A stretch of DNA of 64,000 nucleotides, from NCBI GenBank assembly GCA_963556145.1, contig OY744473.1, forward strand, positions 2,666,001 through 2,730,000. The letters run 5' to 3'. Positions 34,601-46,505 of the stretch are shown here, piece after piece. The stretch comes from Hygrocybe punicea. Taxonomy: Eukaryota; Basidiomycota; Agaricomycetes; Agaricales; Hygrophoraceae. A program made the position numbers and the translations under genes. The notes under the pieces are model-generated. The model was not told the DNA's origin. It saw nothing but the letters and a program-made list of their open reading frames with translations, and searched no databases. Every line of letters begins with the position of its first letter. Within the stretch, counting starts at the first letter, position 1.

Positions 34601-35800
34601 GAGAATCATACAAGAATTCATTGGAATCCTCTCGCCCACGACTTGCACCTCTCAATGTCTGACTCCCCATCAAGCCATGACTTGCAGTTGCTCCAGATTG
34701 GGATCCAGTTGCTGCTGATTCAACACTCTCAACACCTTTTTTGTCATCCCCCCCAGCATCGGTGATAGATATCAATTCTGAAGAGCCTAATGCTGTTGCT
34801 GCTAATGTCAGACAGTCAGGATCAAAGTGAAAGGCTCTTTCTCCTGTGACCGAACAGCCGGATGACTCTCATCTTCCTGAAGCAGATGGCAGCTCAGAGT
34901 ATGAGATTGAATCTATCCAGGAGGTTGCAATAATTGATGTAAGTATTGTCTGGATTCTTTGACTTGATCATTACTATTTTCTTTTGTAACTGAAACTTTT
35001 TGTTTAGGGGATTCCCCAATGGCGTCTAAGATTCAAGGGTTATGGACCATCTGAGGACTTGTGGTATGAGCATCAAGGAATAGCATATGTGTTTATTGTA
35101 TTTGATACTAATATCTTCATAATCTGTTGGATTTAGAAAATCTGCTCGCTGCCTTCTAAAGGAGTTTCATAGAGATCCCCAGAACAATGTTCATCCCTTG
35201 CATGAATTGTTGTCTTCAGCTGGGTCCAATGATGATAGTGACACATCGGATGAGGAATGGGTTGACGACCAAGACCCAAAGCCAAAGAATAAATTTTCTG
35301 CACACTCTCGACCCAGCATCATAACCGATCCATCCACACAGCAACCAAGTTCCTCTGTAACTGCAGGCATGCCTATTATGCCTGTGGTTTCACAGTTTCC
35401 GGGTCCTATGCCTAATATATCCTTCAAGATACTCGACATACTTCTTGATGTGGCTAGACTCCAAGAGGAAGCTATTGCACTGGATGCTGGTTGGAACCTT
35501 CTTGGCAAGCCTATGGATTCCGATACCATTGTCAAGCTTCTTCGTGATCATCTTGACCTTGACAATCAGGTCACAGCATTCATGGAACTTGCACCAGAAT
35601 CAAAGTACACTGACATGTCACCAAATGATGAAGCTACCTTGCTTTTGGAACAGATTGTTGGCTCAGTCAACATTCTCCCTGCCCTGATGGTGGAATCTGA
35701 AAAACTGCATTTTCTCCAAAGAGCTATCCAGTGGCAGATGTGTCGTTCCTACTTGGTGTTCTTTCAGTGGTATGAAGACATTGGCCCACATCTGGCGTGA
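31658..35800 (+). pseudogene. TET/JBP-like 2-oxoglutarate Fe(II) dioxygenase with a chromodomain (broken, hAT-split)
   Basis: Likely start ATG at 31658 (MDLSDLINVEMCEQNAQ), small exons, then a long exon (from 31900). The catalytic region has the metal motif LHTDRND (His 32845-32847, Asp 32851-32853), a second His in KGQDLHGGEKP (33069-33071) and the 2-oxoglutarate arginine in NRVGMVVYPNHA (about 33174), the pattern of TET/JBP enzymes, which oxidise 5-methylcytosine or thymine in DNA. Downstream, after the hAT copy at 33573-34537, comes SSEYEIESIQEVA then WRLRFKGYGPSEDLW and ARCLLKEFHRD, a chromodomain, then a 200-residue segment. It is a pseudogene: TGA at 33526, more stops near 34660 and 34830, some splice sites look mutated (the donor near 32910 reads CCAGGGA; the acceptor after the chromodomain tryptophan would create TGA), and one junction near 31858/31900 does not keep frame in my model. 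Basidiomycete TET/JBP genes are known to be linked to KDZ-type transposons; I see no KDZ transposase here. Confidence 0.68.
33573..34537. mobile_element. hAT-like MITE, copy 4 (965 bp), inside the dioxygenase gene
   Basis: Ends TAGTGTTGCC and GGCAACACTA with 8-bp duplication TATGTGAT (33565-33572 and 34538-34545). Removing the element and one duplication rejoins ...YYSWYVQKICDPHH...PITKTAYG in one frame. It carries a triplet array (about 33840-34130). It lacks the 40 bases that hold the AACACAACACAA palindrome present in copies 1-3; the missing piece is flanked by TTGAA, so it could be a small deletion by short homology. Confidence 0.9.
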
Positions 35801-36082
35801 CAGGTGGCTAACAGTCATTGAGCACACACAATTGCCACCACTTTCCCATCATTTGCAAACTGCATCAACCATGTCGTACAATATGTCACATGTGTTCGTA
35901 CTCGACAACAAAGTATTATTAGTCATGGAACCAAACGATGCAAGACCTCAGTAAAGACAACCAATGTACCAACTCCACATCCTGAGTTCAATTAAGATTT
36001 CACAAGACTTTCACTCATACCCTCCCATCTTGTTGACAATCACATCAAGTCCAGTTCTTCTGCCGTCACACCGCTGCCAATT

Positions 36083-37400
36083 GTGAATTGGACCATCAAC
36101 AATGGTGATGCAGCACTTTATGCCGTTGTTTCAGAAGTCCTCTTTGCTTTGTGGTGTGATGCACTTATCATCCCCTCACTTGATACAGCGGATAACCTGT
36201 TCAATACCTCCCGACATCATAAAATTTCTAATGACTCAAAGACAACTCGGAACAAGAATGTAGTTGACCGCTCAATTGTTCGAGGTGGGATGGTTATGGC
36301 ATTGGTTGATATTGTTGGAGGGCATACTGGCATCTGATGGCATCTGATGGCATCTGCAATTTTTTATCCAGTCCAGCCAGGATGTTTACCAAAAACCTGC
36401 AGAAGGATGATGCATTCTCCAGTAAACTCATTCGGGATTACGCAAGTACTATGGAACCTCTCATTACTCATGTTGAGGATTTGCTGGCCGCTAAACCAAA
36501 GATAACAGATTGGTGTGATTACATTGGAAAGTTGGTTGGTGGTGCTCTGGTGGATCTCGGTGATAGGACTCTTTCTGCTCTGCCGGGTGGGGCTTCCAAG
36601 GGATCAAGATCCAAGAAGAAATGTGTTCCACGGTCCCCACTCAAGCCTGCTCTTCCCATCAAAAAATTGGAGGATATATTGACAGATTCCAAGGCACCAC
36701 ATTTTGGTGCTCTTGCTCTAATCTGCCGTGAAGCTTTATCTGCTGATCACGGCAAGGGCATTTAGGACCTCCATCTCAATCGCGTTCTCTTAGGCCAAAT
36801 GAAGCCAAAGTACCAACGGACACATACACTTAGTCAGACTTACCCATTCCGTCACGCCAGCCCATATGCGATTCTGTTTGCAAAACACTTGCCAGCCAGG
36901 CAACTCACCGGACGACTAGGTTTGGCCAATGCATTGGTGTTTATGGTTAGTTCTCAATGTGAGGACACTGTCAAGTTTTTGAACAGCGTCACATTCTGGT
37001 CCGATTCACTGGAGGAATGTATAGAGACTTTTGATCAAATTGTCAGGAAAAACTCGCATTTCTACACCGATCTACGCTATAATCCCATATCACCATCTTT
37101 ATCCAAGACCAAGACAAGTAAAGCAGGTGATACAAAGAAGAAAACCGGCTTTTGTGCCCTGAACAGATGCGAGCAGGCAGCCTTAGGGTATATTCATTTT
37201 GACTCACCAACCATAGGGGTCAGCCTTCCAGTCAGCTCAGTCTATTCTCAAAAAACCCCCATCGAGATCCTCTGGTGAATTGTTTTACTGAACTCTTCAG
37301 TGATGATTTTCAGACCAGGTGGACGAACTTTCTTGGACTGCTTTTCAACCAAGACCCTGCTTCCTTGACAGGAAATAAACCGACATGGAACGATATGCAT
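36083..37400 (+). pseudogene. Unrecognised gene remnant after the dioxygenase region
   Basis: Three successive open frames (36083-36337, 36337-36765, 36799-37278) plus a tail to about 37400 shift frame between each other and read as one degenerate protein with phrases such as NNGDAALYAVVSEVLFALWCD, ARMFTKNLQKDDAFSSKL, KPKITDWCDYIGKLVGG and FWSDSLEECIETFDQIVRK. It may be the C-terminal part of the TET-like gene or its partner. I do not recognise a domain. It is cut by the start of the element at 37404. Confidence 0.45.
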
Positions 37401-37739
37401 CAGTTACGAGTTCTTCCATTTATGGAAGAATCGTTCTTATCAGTCCAGGATATAGCGCAGTTCATCAGTAATTAAATAAATAAATAAATAAATAAATAGA
37501 TTAATGTTTGAAATCTACCATAGAGCCAAATTCTGCATTTCTGACCGTTTCTTTTTGAAAAGATTCATGAATAAACTAGATTTTTCAAATTTTGTCCTCA
37601 AATATTGTCAGGAATATAGGATTTATCTGGAGGTCATAAGAACTGAAAAACCGCTCCAATGGATGAGAAAAAGAATTTGTATGATGCGGAATTTGATCCA
37701 AAAAGGCAATTGTCACAGTCAGTCACACATTCCTTGGTC

Positions 37740-38185
37740 TCAATACCAGTTCTCTACCCCCCCGCAATCGGATGGCCAAACCCTGTGGGGACCAGTTAGG
37801 GGGGACCCAATGGAGTGTAGGAATGGCATTAAACATGGTACGATGTTTCCCGTTGAGTCATGGTGCCCCCCTCCTTCTCATCCCCCCCCACATCCCAGAT
37901 CATCCCAGATCTCTACCCCCCAAAGTCAGACGGCCAAACCCTGTTGGGACTAGTTAGGGGGGACCCAGTGGAGTGTAGGAATGGCATCAAACATGGTAGG
38001 ATCTTTCCCGTTGAGTCATGGTGCCCCCCTCCTCCTAATCCCCCCCACACCCCACTCCAATGTCAAACAGCCAAATCACCAATTAGAGGGGACCCACTGG
38101 ACTGTAAGTGTGTGGTCTGATGACTTCTGTTGTGTGGTGCTGACCCCCCCTCCCTTGCTCCCCCACATTCCAGATCTCTTCTTTC
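37740..38185 (+). repeat. Satellite S2 array in E2
   Basis: Three units, reverse orientation to 10198-10790: TCTCTACCCCC(C)AAAGT or -GCAAT cores, GGGGACCAGTTAGGGGGGACCCA, GGAGTGTAGGAATGGCATNAAACATGG-like phrases, GTTGAGTCATGGTGCCCCC. The similarity to the other array is high. Confidence 0.75.
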
Positions 38186-38219
38186 CGACCAGAGGTCAGT
38201 ACCAACACGTAGTTTCATT

Positions 38220-38600
38220 AGTTTTCTTTGTTTCCCTCGCTGTGTAGCATAGAAGGGTGGCTGTCTGGGCCATGGAAGGTGTGATTGTGCAGTCTGTGCA
38301 TGATCTTCTTTCACCTTTCTCAAGTCACCAGATGGGGATGGCTGTCTGGGCCATGGAGGGTGTGGTTATGCAGTCTGTGCATGACCCTCCTCCAGTCCCC
38401 AATATGATTCACCAGAGGGGGCAATCTGTGCCATGGGAGTTGTAATTGTGCAGCCTGTGCACTATTCACTTCCACCCTTTGGATGTGTGCTGTTGAGGAC
38501 AGTCTCTCTGGACCCTTCGAAGACTCAAGACCGGGACTTTGTTGGACCTCCCATGAGACTTGTCTAGAGGGGCACTCAGTAAATTTAAAAATAAGAATGG
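38220..38600 (+). repeat. Satellite S3 array in E2
   Basis: Units with GTGCAGTCTGTGCATGA and GGCTGTCTGGGCCATGGA, as at 44090-44540 (same orientation) and 8020-8460 (opposite). The same flanking sequence GTCTCTCTGGACCC follows at both plus-strand copies. Confidence 0.7.
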
Positions 38601-39289
38601 TCTCCCTGGACCCTTCAAAGACTTGACACTGAGATTTTGTTGGACCTTTCTTGAGACTTGCCTGGTATTTTCAGAGTTTTATTCAATTCTCTTGAAAATG
38701 ACATAATATTTGTGTAAATAATGTTGATTTCATCAAATAACAACATATCATATATACAACAAAAGAGATAGAGACTGTGTGTACTAGCCAGGTCCCTTTT
38801 GACTGGTTTCATTCCAGCATTCAGAGCCTCTATTGACTTGCACACTGCATAGACTGTCACCAGATTTGACAAGGAGGATGTCATGGGGACTGTCCTGCTG
38901 GAAAAAAATTATGTAGGGGATCTGGTATGATTTGGGCTCCCTGTGAGTCATTTTTTGCCAAGGAAATGAGTATAAATACAATAACTAATGTTATACTGCA
39001 AATCAAAATGTAGTAATTTCTAAGTATATTTTACTCTATGTATGGGACACTTTTGTCCACTCAAAGCAGTTGTGAAATGTGATATCTGAGTCTCTAGAAT
39101 GCAAATAGGAAAGGGTGGTCTGGAATTGTGGCTGAAATTAGAGCAGAGTCTTAAATACACAGTGAGAGCTTTCGAGCTTAGATGGGTGTACAAACCTTCT
39201 GTTGCTCAACAGCAAACATCATTGGGGGTGGTGTAAAAGAGGTGTGTATGTAACTTTATTGTCCTTGGTCTAGTAATGATGTCTGCACC

Positions 39290-40260
39290 CCCCGCAACCT
39301 GTTTCCATTGAAAACCAGGGGTCGGGAGGTCTTAGGACCTCACATTCCCACCTTGTGCCCAACGAGCGCCCCCAAACTTTTTCAACCACCAGGATGCCCC
39401 ACCCACCCTATGTTTGACCACCCATGGCTCATGTACACCCCCGGCCCTCATTTACATTGAATATGAGCAGGAAGGGGGTCTCAAGTCCTCACGTTACTGC
39501 TGTCTGCCCAAGCACCACCTCCCCCCTTGTTTCAACCACCAGGACGCCCCATCCAGCCCCGTTTTCATCCACCCCCAGATCATGTATGCGCCCCACAACC
39601 TGTTTCTGTTGAAACTAAAGGGTTAGGGGGTCTTAGAGCCTTGCACACCCGCCATCCGTCCAAACCACCCAACCCCATGTTTGCAGCATCCACAGCAGGC
39701 CTTTGCCACACATTTGCAAGCACCACCAACTCGAATAGACCCCTCACATCTCGTTTGGACTGAAACCAAGACATTGAGGGCCCTAGAACCATCACCTCAC
39801 CGCCCAATGTCCAACTCACCCCACCCTCATTTTTTGAACATCCACGGCACCCGCTTCCCACCCATTTTCAACCACCCCCAACTCAAATAGACCCTCCACA
39901 TCCCGTTTGGATTGAAAACATGTGTGTTGAAAATGAGTGGTTCCAGGTTTTCAAGACCACCATCTGCCCAACCACCACTGCCCTTTTTCAACCACCAGGA
40001 CACTACCCTGCCCCATTTTTGACCACCCACAGCTTGTGTATGCCCCCCACACCTCATTTGCATAGAAAACGAGGTGTCAGGGTGTTCCAGTCCTACCCAT
40101 TTCTGCCCAGTACACAAATACCACCTCTTAGACCTTTTCACATCCGGGACATGCCACCCCATGCCATTTTCAACCAGCCCAAGCTAGTCTACAGCCCCTG
40201 TGCCTTGTTCATGTAGAAAATGAGCTGTCAGGGAGGTCCCAATCTCACCTATTTTTGCCT
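39290..40260 (+). repeat. Satellite S1 array in E2
   Basis: About six diverged S1 units with TTTCAACCACCAGGA, GAAAACGAG or GAAAACCAGGG, and GGGGTCT. This is the most diverged S1 array in the window, which suggests E2 is older than units X and Y. Confidence 0.7.
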
Positions 40261-40956
40261 AGTGCTTATGCACCCCTCTGGCTCCAAGTGCCCATCCCTA
40301 ATTTTTTTACACCACACCCTCCTGTGAAGTTTATGGCCATGCCCAGCTAGAATAAATGGTTTATTTATTAAACAACAATTAAATATTATATAATAAATTT
40401 GAAAGTTTATTTTCTCTGAAATCTAACTTATATGAGTTCTTCAATTTATGGAATTGTTTGAAGCTTCGGATTTAAGTCAGATATTATAATACCCAGAGAT
40501 ACTCTTGATTAAATAGGCCCTGTAGCCAAAACAGTTCATATTCAACTGGTGAATATTGTTATCAGTATTCATTAGTTCATATTTTTATATTCCAGTAGTG
40601 AATATTAGTATTTTCAGTACATCATGCACCCAATTGCTATTCATACCTACTCAAAGTCTCAATTCTTAATTGAAGAGACCTCACTATTACATTCTATTGA
40701 TTCATATATTACATATACCCACAAACCCCTTCCTGATAGGTTATTTGGATATTAGAAACCCACGAACAACAAGAAGATACCTGAACAAAGTCAACTCCGG
40801 TAATTCTTGGTGAAACAAACATTCACATAACAATTCTATGCAGTTTTATTTTTTCTACTTTTTATGTTGGTATAGTGAGAGGTTGCTATGATGAAAGTAA
40901 GGAGGGGGAAAAAAGAACTTGTTCATGCCATGCGCAGCACTGGCCCACTAAACAAG

Positions 40957-42975
40957 TCACGTCTGGGCAATGAACTACCCACAAAGTTTGGAACAACATG
41001 CTTCTTCTTTTCACTGAATTCTATACAGTGTGTTTCGTATAATGGGTGATCTTCTAGGAAAAGCTTGGTATCTTCTTGGACAGACTCAGTGCTATCAGAC
41101 TCATTTTCCTCTGAATCACATTCCATAAAATTTTCATCATCTTTGATATTCAGATCATCAAATTCTATGTGCAAGTCATTACTGGTAGATACATTAGATC
41201 TCGAAGTTTTTTTGTGAGTTGCAGTTGGTGGCTCAGATTCCAAGACATCTAACTCATCATCACTGTTTATTTCATCATGAGGTTTTTGAATGTTTCTCTT
41301 GACTCTTTCTGCACCCTGCACCCATTCATATAAATTCATGTCTTCATAATGAGTTGGTCTGTAAATATAGTCATGCACAGCAGATAGTCCTATGAATTTT
41401 CCCTTTTGATTGTGAAGTACAACTTTTTCAGAGTCAACTTGCATGTTATCATTATCATCTGGATTCCAAGCTTTTTGGACTTCTCTCACATAGTTTCTCC
41501 AATAAACAGGAATGAATTTGTGACTGGTATAATGATCAGGGTTGCCAAGCAGATACATTGAAGCCATTGGTCCACCAATTTCAAGTTTTGCAGTCAAAGC
41601 ATTTATGATCTGGGTGATGAGTTTTCTAGCTTTGTCTTTTCCTTTTATAGATCCTCCAAGCATTTCTGAGTTTCTGTCAAACACACTTCTAATGGTATCA
41701 AATATGCTATATGTTTTCAATCCAGGTTTTGTAATATAGTCAGAAATATATGCTACAATTGCTTTGATTGCAGTACCAGAAAGAAGACTTGTAATATCAG
41801 AATTGCAGCGAAGTAGAAATGTCACAAGTGGTGTCAATGTATTGATCCATGCTTCACCCTTTTTCATATTCAATGCACCAGTTTTTGGATCTACTTGTGT
41901 TGATTCAAACAAAGGTCTGGGAAATCTAGCTTTGCATTTACCATGTTTGTTTGTTCATGCAACTGGGTCTGTCTTTTCTCTGGACTTTCTCATTGTTAGA
42001 ACTGTTTCTGCTGCAATTATGAACATTGGAGCGTAAAATCAACTGATCAATGGTGTTATGAAATCTGTCCCACATGAATTCACCTGTTTGCAATCATTGC
42101 AATTGTTGTTATAATTCACATCATGCCTAATTGTACACATAGGTGGGGTGCTTTAGGCAGAGTCTGAGTGGGATCCTTATACTTGTTCAGACTTCTGGTT
42201 GACTTTAGCTTTGACTTCATCCATTGTGCCAGTCATGAATTCACCAATATGCATGCTTTCTAGATACTCTACAAAGGCTTGCTGAAAGTTTGAGGTGGGA
42301 TCCATTATTTTGTCTCTGATTTCTTGGGGTGACAAACATCCTTTGAGCCATAGTAGCATGTGCATGTGAAGTGTGAGACGTCCTTGTTGCTCCACTGTGC
42401 CATAGTATGCCTTGGTGTTACCATAAAAGCCAGAATGATTTGATCCAACACCAAGAACATGTTTGATAAATAGTTCTACCATAAAGTGAAAGAATCTAGC
42501 ACCAGCCACTGGATTTTCTGCAATAAGTCTGTAGCGCTCATCATACCCTCTAAGTTCAGGTGTAAAGGTTTCTTTGGTATCAGCAAAATACAAGGACAGT
42601 GGATGCATGTTATCAGCTGGTGAAAATGTGATAAATCATGAAGGTGCACCCACAAATGACATCAGAGACCACACTTCATTTCTCATATATTTCTTGCTTG
42701 TGAGTGATCCTTTGACATGACTGCCTACATGATCAATATCTTTAATCTATTGGAAACAAAGTTTCTCTTCATCTGTCTCTGGAATGACATGTTCACCATC
42801 TTCCATTTTTCTAGCAATCTTATTCAAAACTCCAAGATCCACATCCATCAATCTTTGTGAAATATGTTCAAATTTTGCTTTTTCAGCTAATAAATAGCCA
42901 GCTGTTGTAGACTCTTTTATTTGCTCATGGTTGAATGCAATCAAAGGAAAGTGTGGATCTTTTTGAAACCGCTTG
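40957..42975 (-). pseudogene. Helitron copy C: Rep (HUH) region (broken)
   Basis: Minus-strand homologue of copy B, from FQKDPHFPLIAFNHEQI (about 42960) through PENPVAGARFFHFMVE-like sequence (VAGARFFHFM), the HUH motif HMHMLLW (about 42360), DEVKAKVNQKS, CKARFPRPLFES (about 41915) to AYISDYITKPG and the acidic linker SDDELDVLE, ending near PRRD at 40957. Stops at about 42750 (TAG after CFQ), 42640 (TGA where Trp is expected before FITFSP) and 42180, and a break near 42000-42140. Both ends are cut by Helitron-like signatures (40956 and 42976). It supplies the segment missing between copies A and B. Confidence 0.9.
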
Positions 42976-44640
42976 TTACGAGTTCTTCCATTTATGGAAG
43001 ACTTGTTCTTATGAGTCCAGGATATATGGCAGTTCGTCAGTAATTAATTAATTAATCAATTAATTGATTAATTAATGTTTGAAATCAAGTATAGAGCCAA
43101 AGTCTGCAGTTCTAACCAATTCTTTTTGGGAAAAATCATGAATAAACTAGATTTTTGGAGTTTTGTCCTCAAATATTGTCAGGAATATAGGGTTTATATT
43201 GATGTCATAAAAAAACAAAAAACCGCTCCAATGGATGAGAAAAAAGATTTGTATGATGCGGAATTCGATCGAAAAAGGAAGTTGTCACACTGAGTCACAG
43301 GACTCTCATATGCAGTTTCTTGAGTCCCCAACTTTTTCAACAGTCAAAACCCGCCGTCACAGCAATTTCGACAATGGCTGATGTAAGTCAACCCCCAGCA
43401 CCTCCTTTGGGTTGAAAACGAGCGGTCAGGGGGTCTCAGGCCCTCACATTCTGGCTGTCTGCGCAACCACCACCACCACCACCACCACCCCATTTTCATT
43501 CACCAGGACACCTCTTCCTGTCCCGTTTTCGACCATCCCCGGCCACTCTACACCCCCCGCACTCCGTTTCCATTGAAAACGAGTGCCTGGGGGGTCTCAG
43601 GACCTCGCATTCCCACCATCTGCCCAATGCCTCACCCCCCTTTTTTCCACCTCCAGGACACCGTCTCCCCTGCTGTTTTTGACCACCCCCGGCCAGTGTA
43701 CTCACCTCACCTCGTTGCTGTAGAATACGAGAGGATGGGGGTTTGTAATCCCTCACAAGTCCAGCTTTGGCCTAACCAGCCCCCCCACTTTTTTGGACCA
43801 CCAGGATGAGCTCCTGCCCCGTTTTCAACCACCCCCGGCCGGTACATGCCCCCCGCAACTCGTTTCCATAGAATATGAGTGGATGGGGAGTCCGAATCCC
43901 TTGCGTGTCCGTCTTCTGCCTCACCAGCCCCCCCCCACTTTTTTGACCACCAGGATGACCTCTTTCGCCCCGTTTTCGACCACCCTCCAGCCAGTACACA
44001 CCCCCAGTCCCTTGTGTTCATGCCTCGTGCACCGCTGCCAACTTTGTCACAACCAGAGGTCAGTATTGACATGTAGTTTCTTTAGTTTCTTTAGTTGTCC
44101 TTGTTGCGTAGCAAAGAAGGGTGGCCGTCTGGGCCATGGAAGGTGTGATTGTGCAGTCTGTGCATGATCCCCTTCCACCCTTCTGAAATCAATGGAGGGG
44201 GATGGCTGTCTGGGCCGTGGAGGGTGTGGTTGTGCAGTCTGTGCATGGCCCTCCTTCAGTCTCCAATATGAGTCACCAGAGGGGGCAATCTGTGCCATGG
44301 GAGTTGTAATTGTGCAGTCTGTGCACCATTCACTTCCACCCGCTGGATGTGTGCTTTTGAGGATGGTCTCACTGGACCCTTCAATGACTCGAGACCAGGA
44401 CTTTGTCAGACCTCCCTTGAGACTTGTCCAGAAGGACACACAGTAAAATTAAATAAGGGTGGTCTCTCTGGACCCTTTGAGGATGTGACACTACGACTTT
44501 GTCGGATGTCCCTTGAGACTTGCTGTATTTGTGTAAATAATGTTTTTTATTGTTAAATCAGGACATGCATATATACAACAAATGAGATGGTGTGTGTACT
44601 AGCCAGGTGTTGTCAATAGATGCATGGGGAGCATCTGTGT
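42976..44640 (+). mobile_element. Helitron-like element E5 (5' end defined)
   Basis: Starts TTACGAGTTCTTCC plus hairpin, has an AT-rich head (TTAATTAATTAA), the GAGCCAAAGTCTGC block, a link with GACAATGGCTGATG, satellite S1 (43380-44010), satellite S3 (44090-44540) and GACATGCATATATACAACAAATGAGATGG, the block also seen at 6990-7000 and 7560. I do not see the CTAAACAAG end, so the right border is unknown. Bases 44640-45080 hold nothing I recognise. Confidence 0.5.
43380..44010 (+). repeat. Satellite S1 array in E5
   Basis: Four units with GAAAACGAG, GGGGGTCTCAGG, TTTTCGACCA and CACCAGGA. Short CCACCA runs (43467-43488) are part of it. Confidence 0.7.
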
Positions 44641-45084
44641 GATGTTTAAACAGCTAAGAACAAACCATAAAATAGGTCAACACATCAAACAATGATTAGT
44701 AATATTTTCCCATGGTTCATGAAGATTGAAAAATTTTTCTCAACTTCAACTACGTCCCAATGACTTTCAAACACCTCATCCTACTGCTGCTTCTGTCACT
44801 CACCATTTTATCACACCTGAACAGCCCAAAGATCCCATTTGTCTTCACATTCAACATATTTAAATTGCTAAATTGATTTATATTAGTGGTCATCCACCGA
44901 TGCTCACATCAATGGCAAACCCAGCAACAATATTTATGGAGTTAGCCAATTGCTTTGGGAGGGCTTCGGTCAGTAAACCCAACTACCTCTATATTGACTG
45001 AATCTACTGAATCACCAGGTCCAGCAGATTGGTTTAGTATTACTTGTTGGGCATATTCAACCAGAATCTGCCCGCCCAATTTGT

Positions 45085-45300
45085 TGGGTTTATTGTCCTC
45101 TCTGCCCAGACAGTTGGGTTTATCACTTGCACCACCCAGACAGTTGGGTGTATTGTCCTCTCTGCCCAGACAGTTGGGTGTATTGTTCTCTCTGCCCAGA
45201 CAGTTGGGTGTATTGTTTGCTTCGCCCAGACAGTTGGGTGTATTATTCTCTCTGCCCAGACAATTGGGTGTATTGTTTTCTCTGTCTGGTCAATACAAGG
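45085..45300 (+). repeat. 30-bp minisatellite, about 7-8 units
   Basis: The unit TGCCCAGACAGTTGGGTGTA plus TTGTCCTCTC or TTGTTCTCTC repeats with a few changes. It is open in the frame that continues toward Helitron copy E, giving a 10-residue PRQLGVLFSL-like repeat, but its place upstream of the conserved protein makes coding doubtful. Confidence 0.7.
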
Positions 45301-45399
45301 CCATAATATGTTCATTGTTTTACCAGTCAATGTATTCTACATCAACTATACTATTCTTGCAGTACAATAAATGTTTCTATGCCACCTTATGTGTTGGTA

Positions 45400-46505
45400 T
45401 AGGTATCTTATCCTGGCATGTTGGTACTTTGATATTATGGCTGAGCCAAGCAGTGAGATTATTTAATTCCTATAATATAGCTATATCATCTCGAAATATT
45501 GATAAAAACAATAATATATCTGGGACATATGTAGGTGGTGGCAAAAAAGCTGTTTTTACCATGTCTGAACTTGGATTAAAGTCATTTCCACTTGGTCAAG
45601 ACAAAGAAGGAAGGTATACATTTAAATCATACATCTCTAAGCAGAACCTGACTCTTCAGGATTTTTCCAATGGTTCTCTTATATCGTTAGAAATTTCACT
45701 AGCAACCTTAGTCAGCAACTTAACCATTGCAAATCTCAAATTAATTGCTGCATGTCATTCCATCTATTTGACAGCAAACATGAAGCATGCAGATATTCAA
45801 ACTGAAATTGTAAACCACAAGTGCATCGACTGTTCTTCTTATGTTTCAGTATTTGAGTTTACAGATGAGCTAGAGATAGCAAGTAAAAAGAGTACAGCTA
45901 ACATTGAAGCTGTAAAACGATCACATAATAAAAACATTAACAAATATCACCAGCAAAATATTTGTGCTGTTCAGAAATACAATAAAAAAAACATTGAGAA
46001 GCACCAGCAACAACATATTGCAGCTGTTTAAAGATACAACTTGGGACATCCCAAGAAGCATCAGCAATAAAATAATGCAGCTGTTCAAAAATATAAATTG
46101 GAACATCCTGAGAAACATCAGCAACAAAATATTGTAGCTGTGAAAAGATATAAGTCAGAACATCCAAATGAATACCAACAACAGAATCTTGCAGCAGTTC
46201 AAAAATATCAGTTAGATCATCCAGAAAAGCATCAGCAAAAAAACCTAGCAGCTGTTCAAAGATCTTTTTCTAAAGATTCAGAAAAATATAAACATTGTGA
46301 TCATAAAGCAGTTCAAAATTTTCGTGGTAACAATTCTGACAGATGCAAACAGCAAAATCAAATTGCAGCCCAGTCATACAGAGACAAAGTAGAATTTCCT
46401 CCTTTACCTCCATCTCAATCCTTACAACACACTATTATATCAAATTTTTGTAGAGAAAGCAGCCCCAACAGATTTACAGAAGCAGGTTGTGCAGTTTGTG
46501 GATGA
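45400..46505 (+). pseudogene. Helitron copy E: N-terminal repeats of the transposase (broken)
   Basis: Starts near VGGGKKAVFTMSELGL (about 45535), then SLATLVSNLTIANLKLIAACHS and CIDCSSYVSVFEF, followed by eight or so repeats of about 19-20 residues built on QNLAAVQKY and HPEKHQQ (45920-46330), then FPPLPPSQSLQHTI and CRESSPNRFTEAGCAVCG. Stops occur at 46030 (TAA) and 46069 (TAA, where CAA is expected), so it is no longer functional. It ends at 46505 within the CAVCG motif where a short repeat begins; copy A continues with RLTPV. Confidence 0.85.

Larger units (their letters stand above)
37404..40956 (+). mobile_element. Non-autonomous Helitron-like element E2 (3.55 kb)
   Basis: Starts with TTACGAGTTCTTCC and a hairpin arm GGAAGAATCG, ends with GGCCCACTAAACAAG, and the next host base is T. 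In order it holds the AT-rich head (TAAATAAATAA), the GAGCCAAATTCTGC block, satellite S2 (37740-38185), satellite S3 (38220-38600), a copy of the ATTGACTTGCACACTGC module (38800-39280), satellite S1 (39290-40260) and an AT-rich tail. Its right border breaks Helitron copy C after residues RRD: copy B reads straight through. No gene is carried. It looks like a collection of passenger segments, as expected for non-autonomous Helitrons. Confidence 0.65.

Noticed and set aside
45085..45300. 30-bp repeats as a CRISPR array
   Set aside because: Units abut directly and vary internally; it is a minisatellite.
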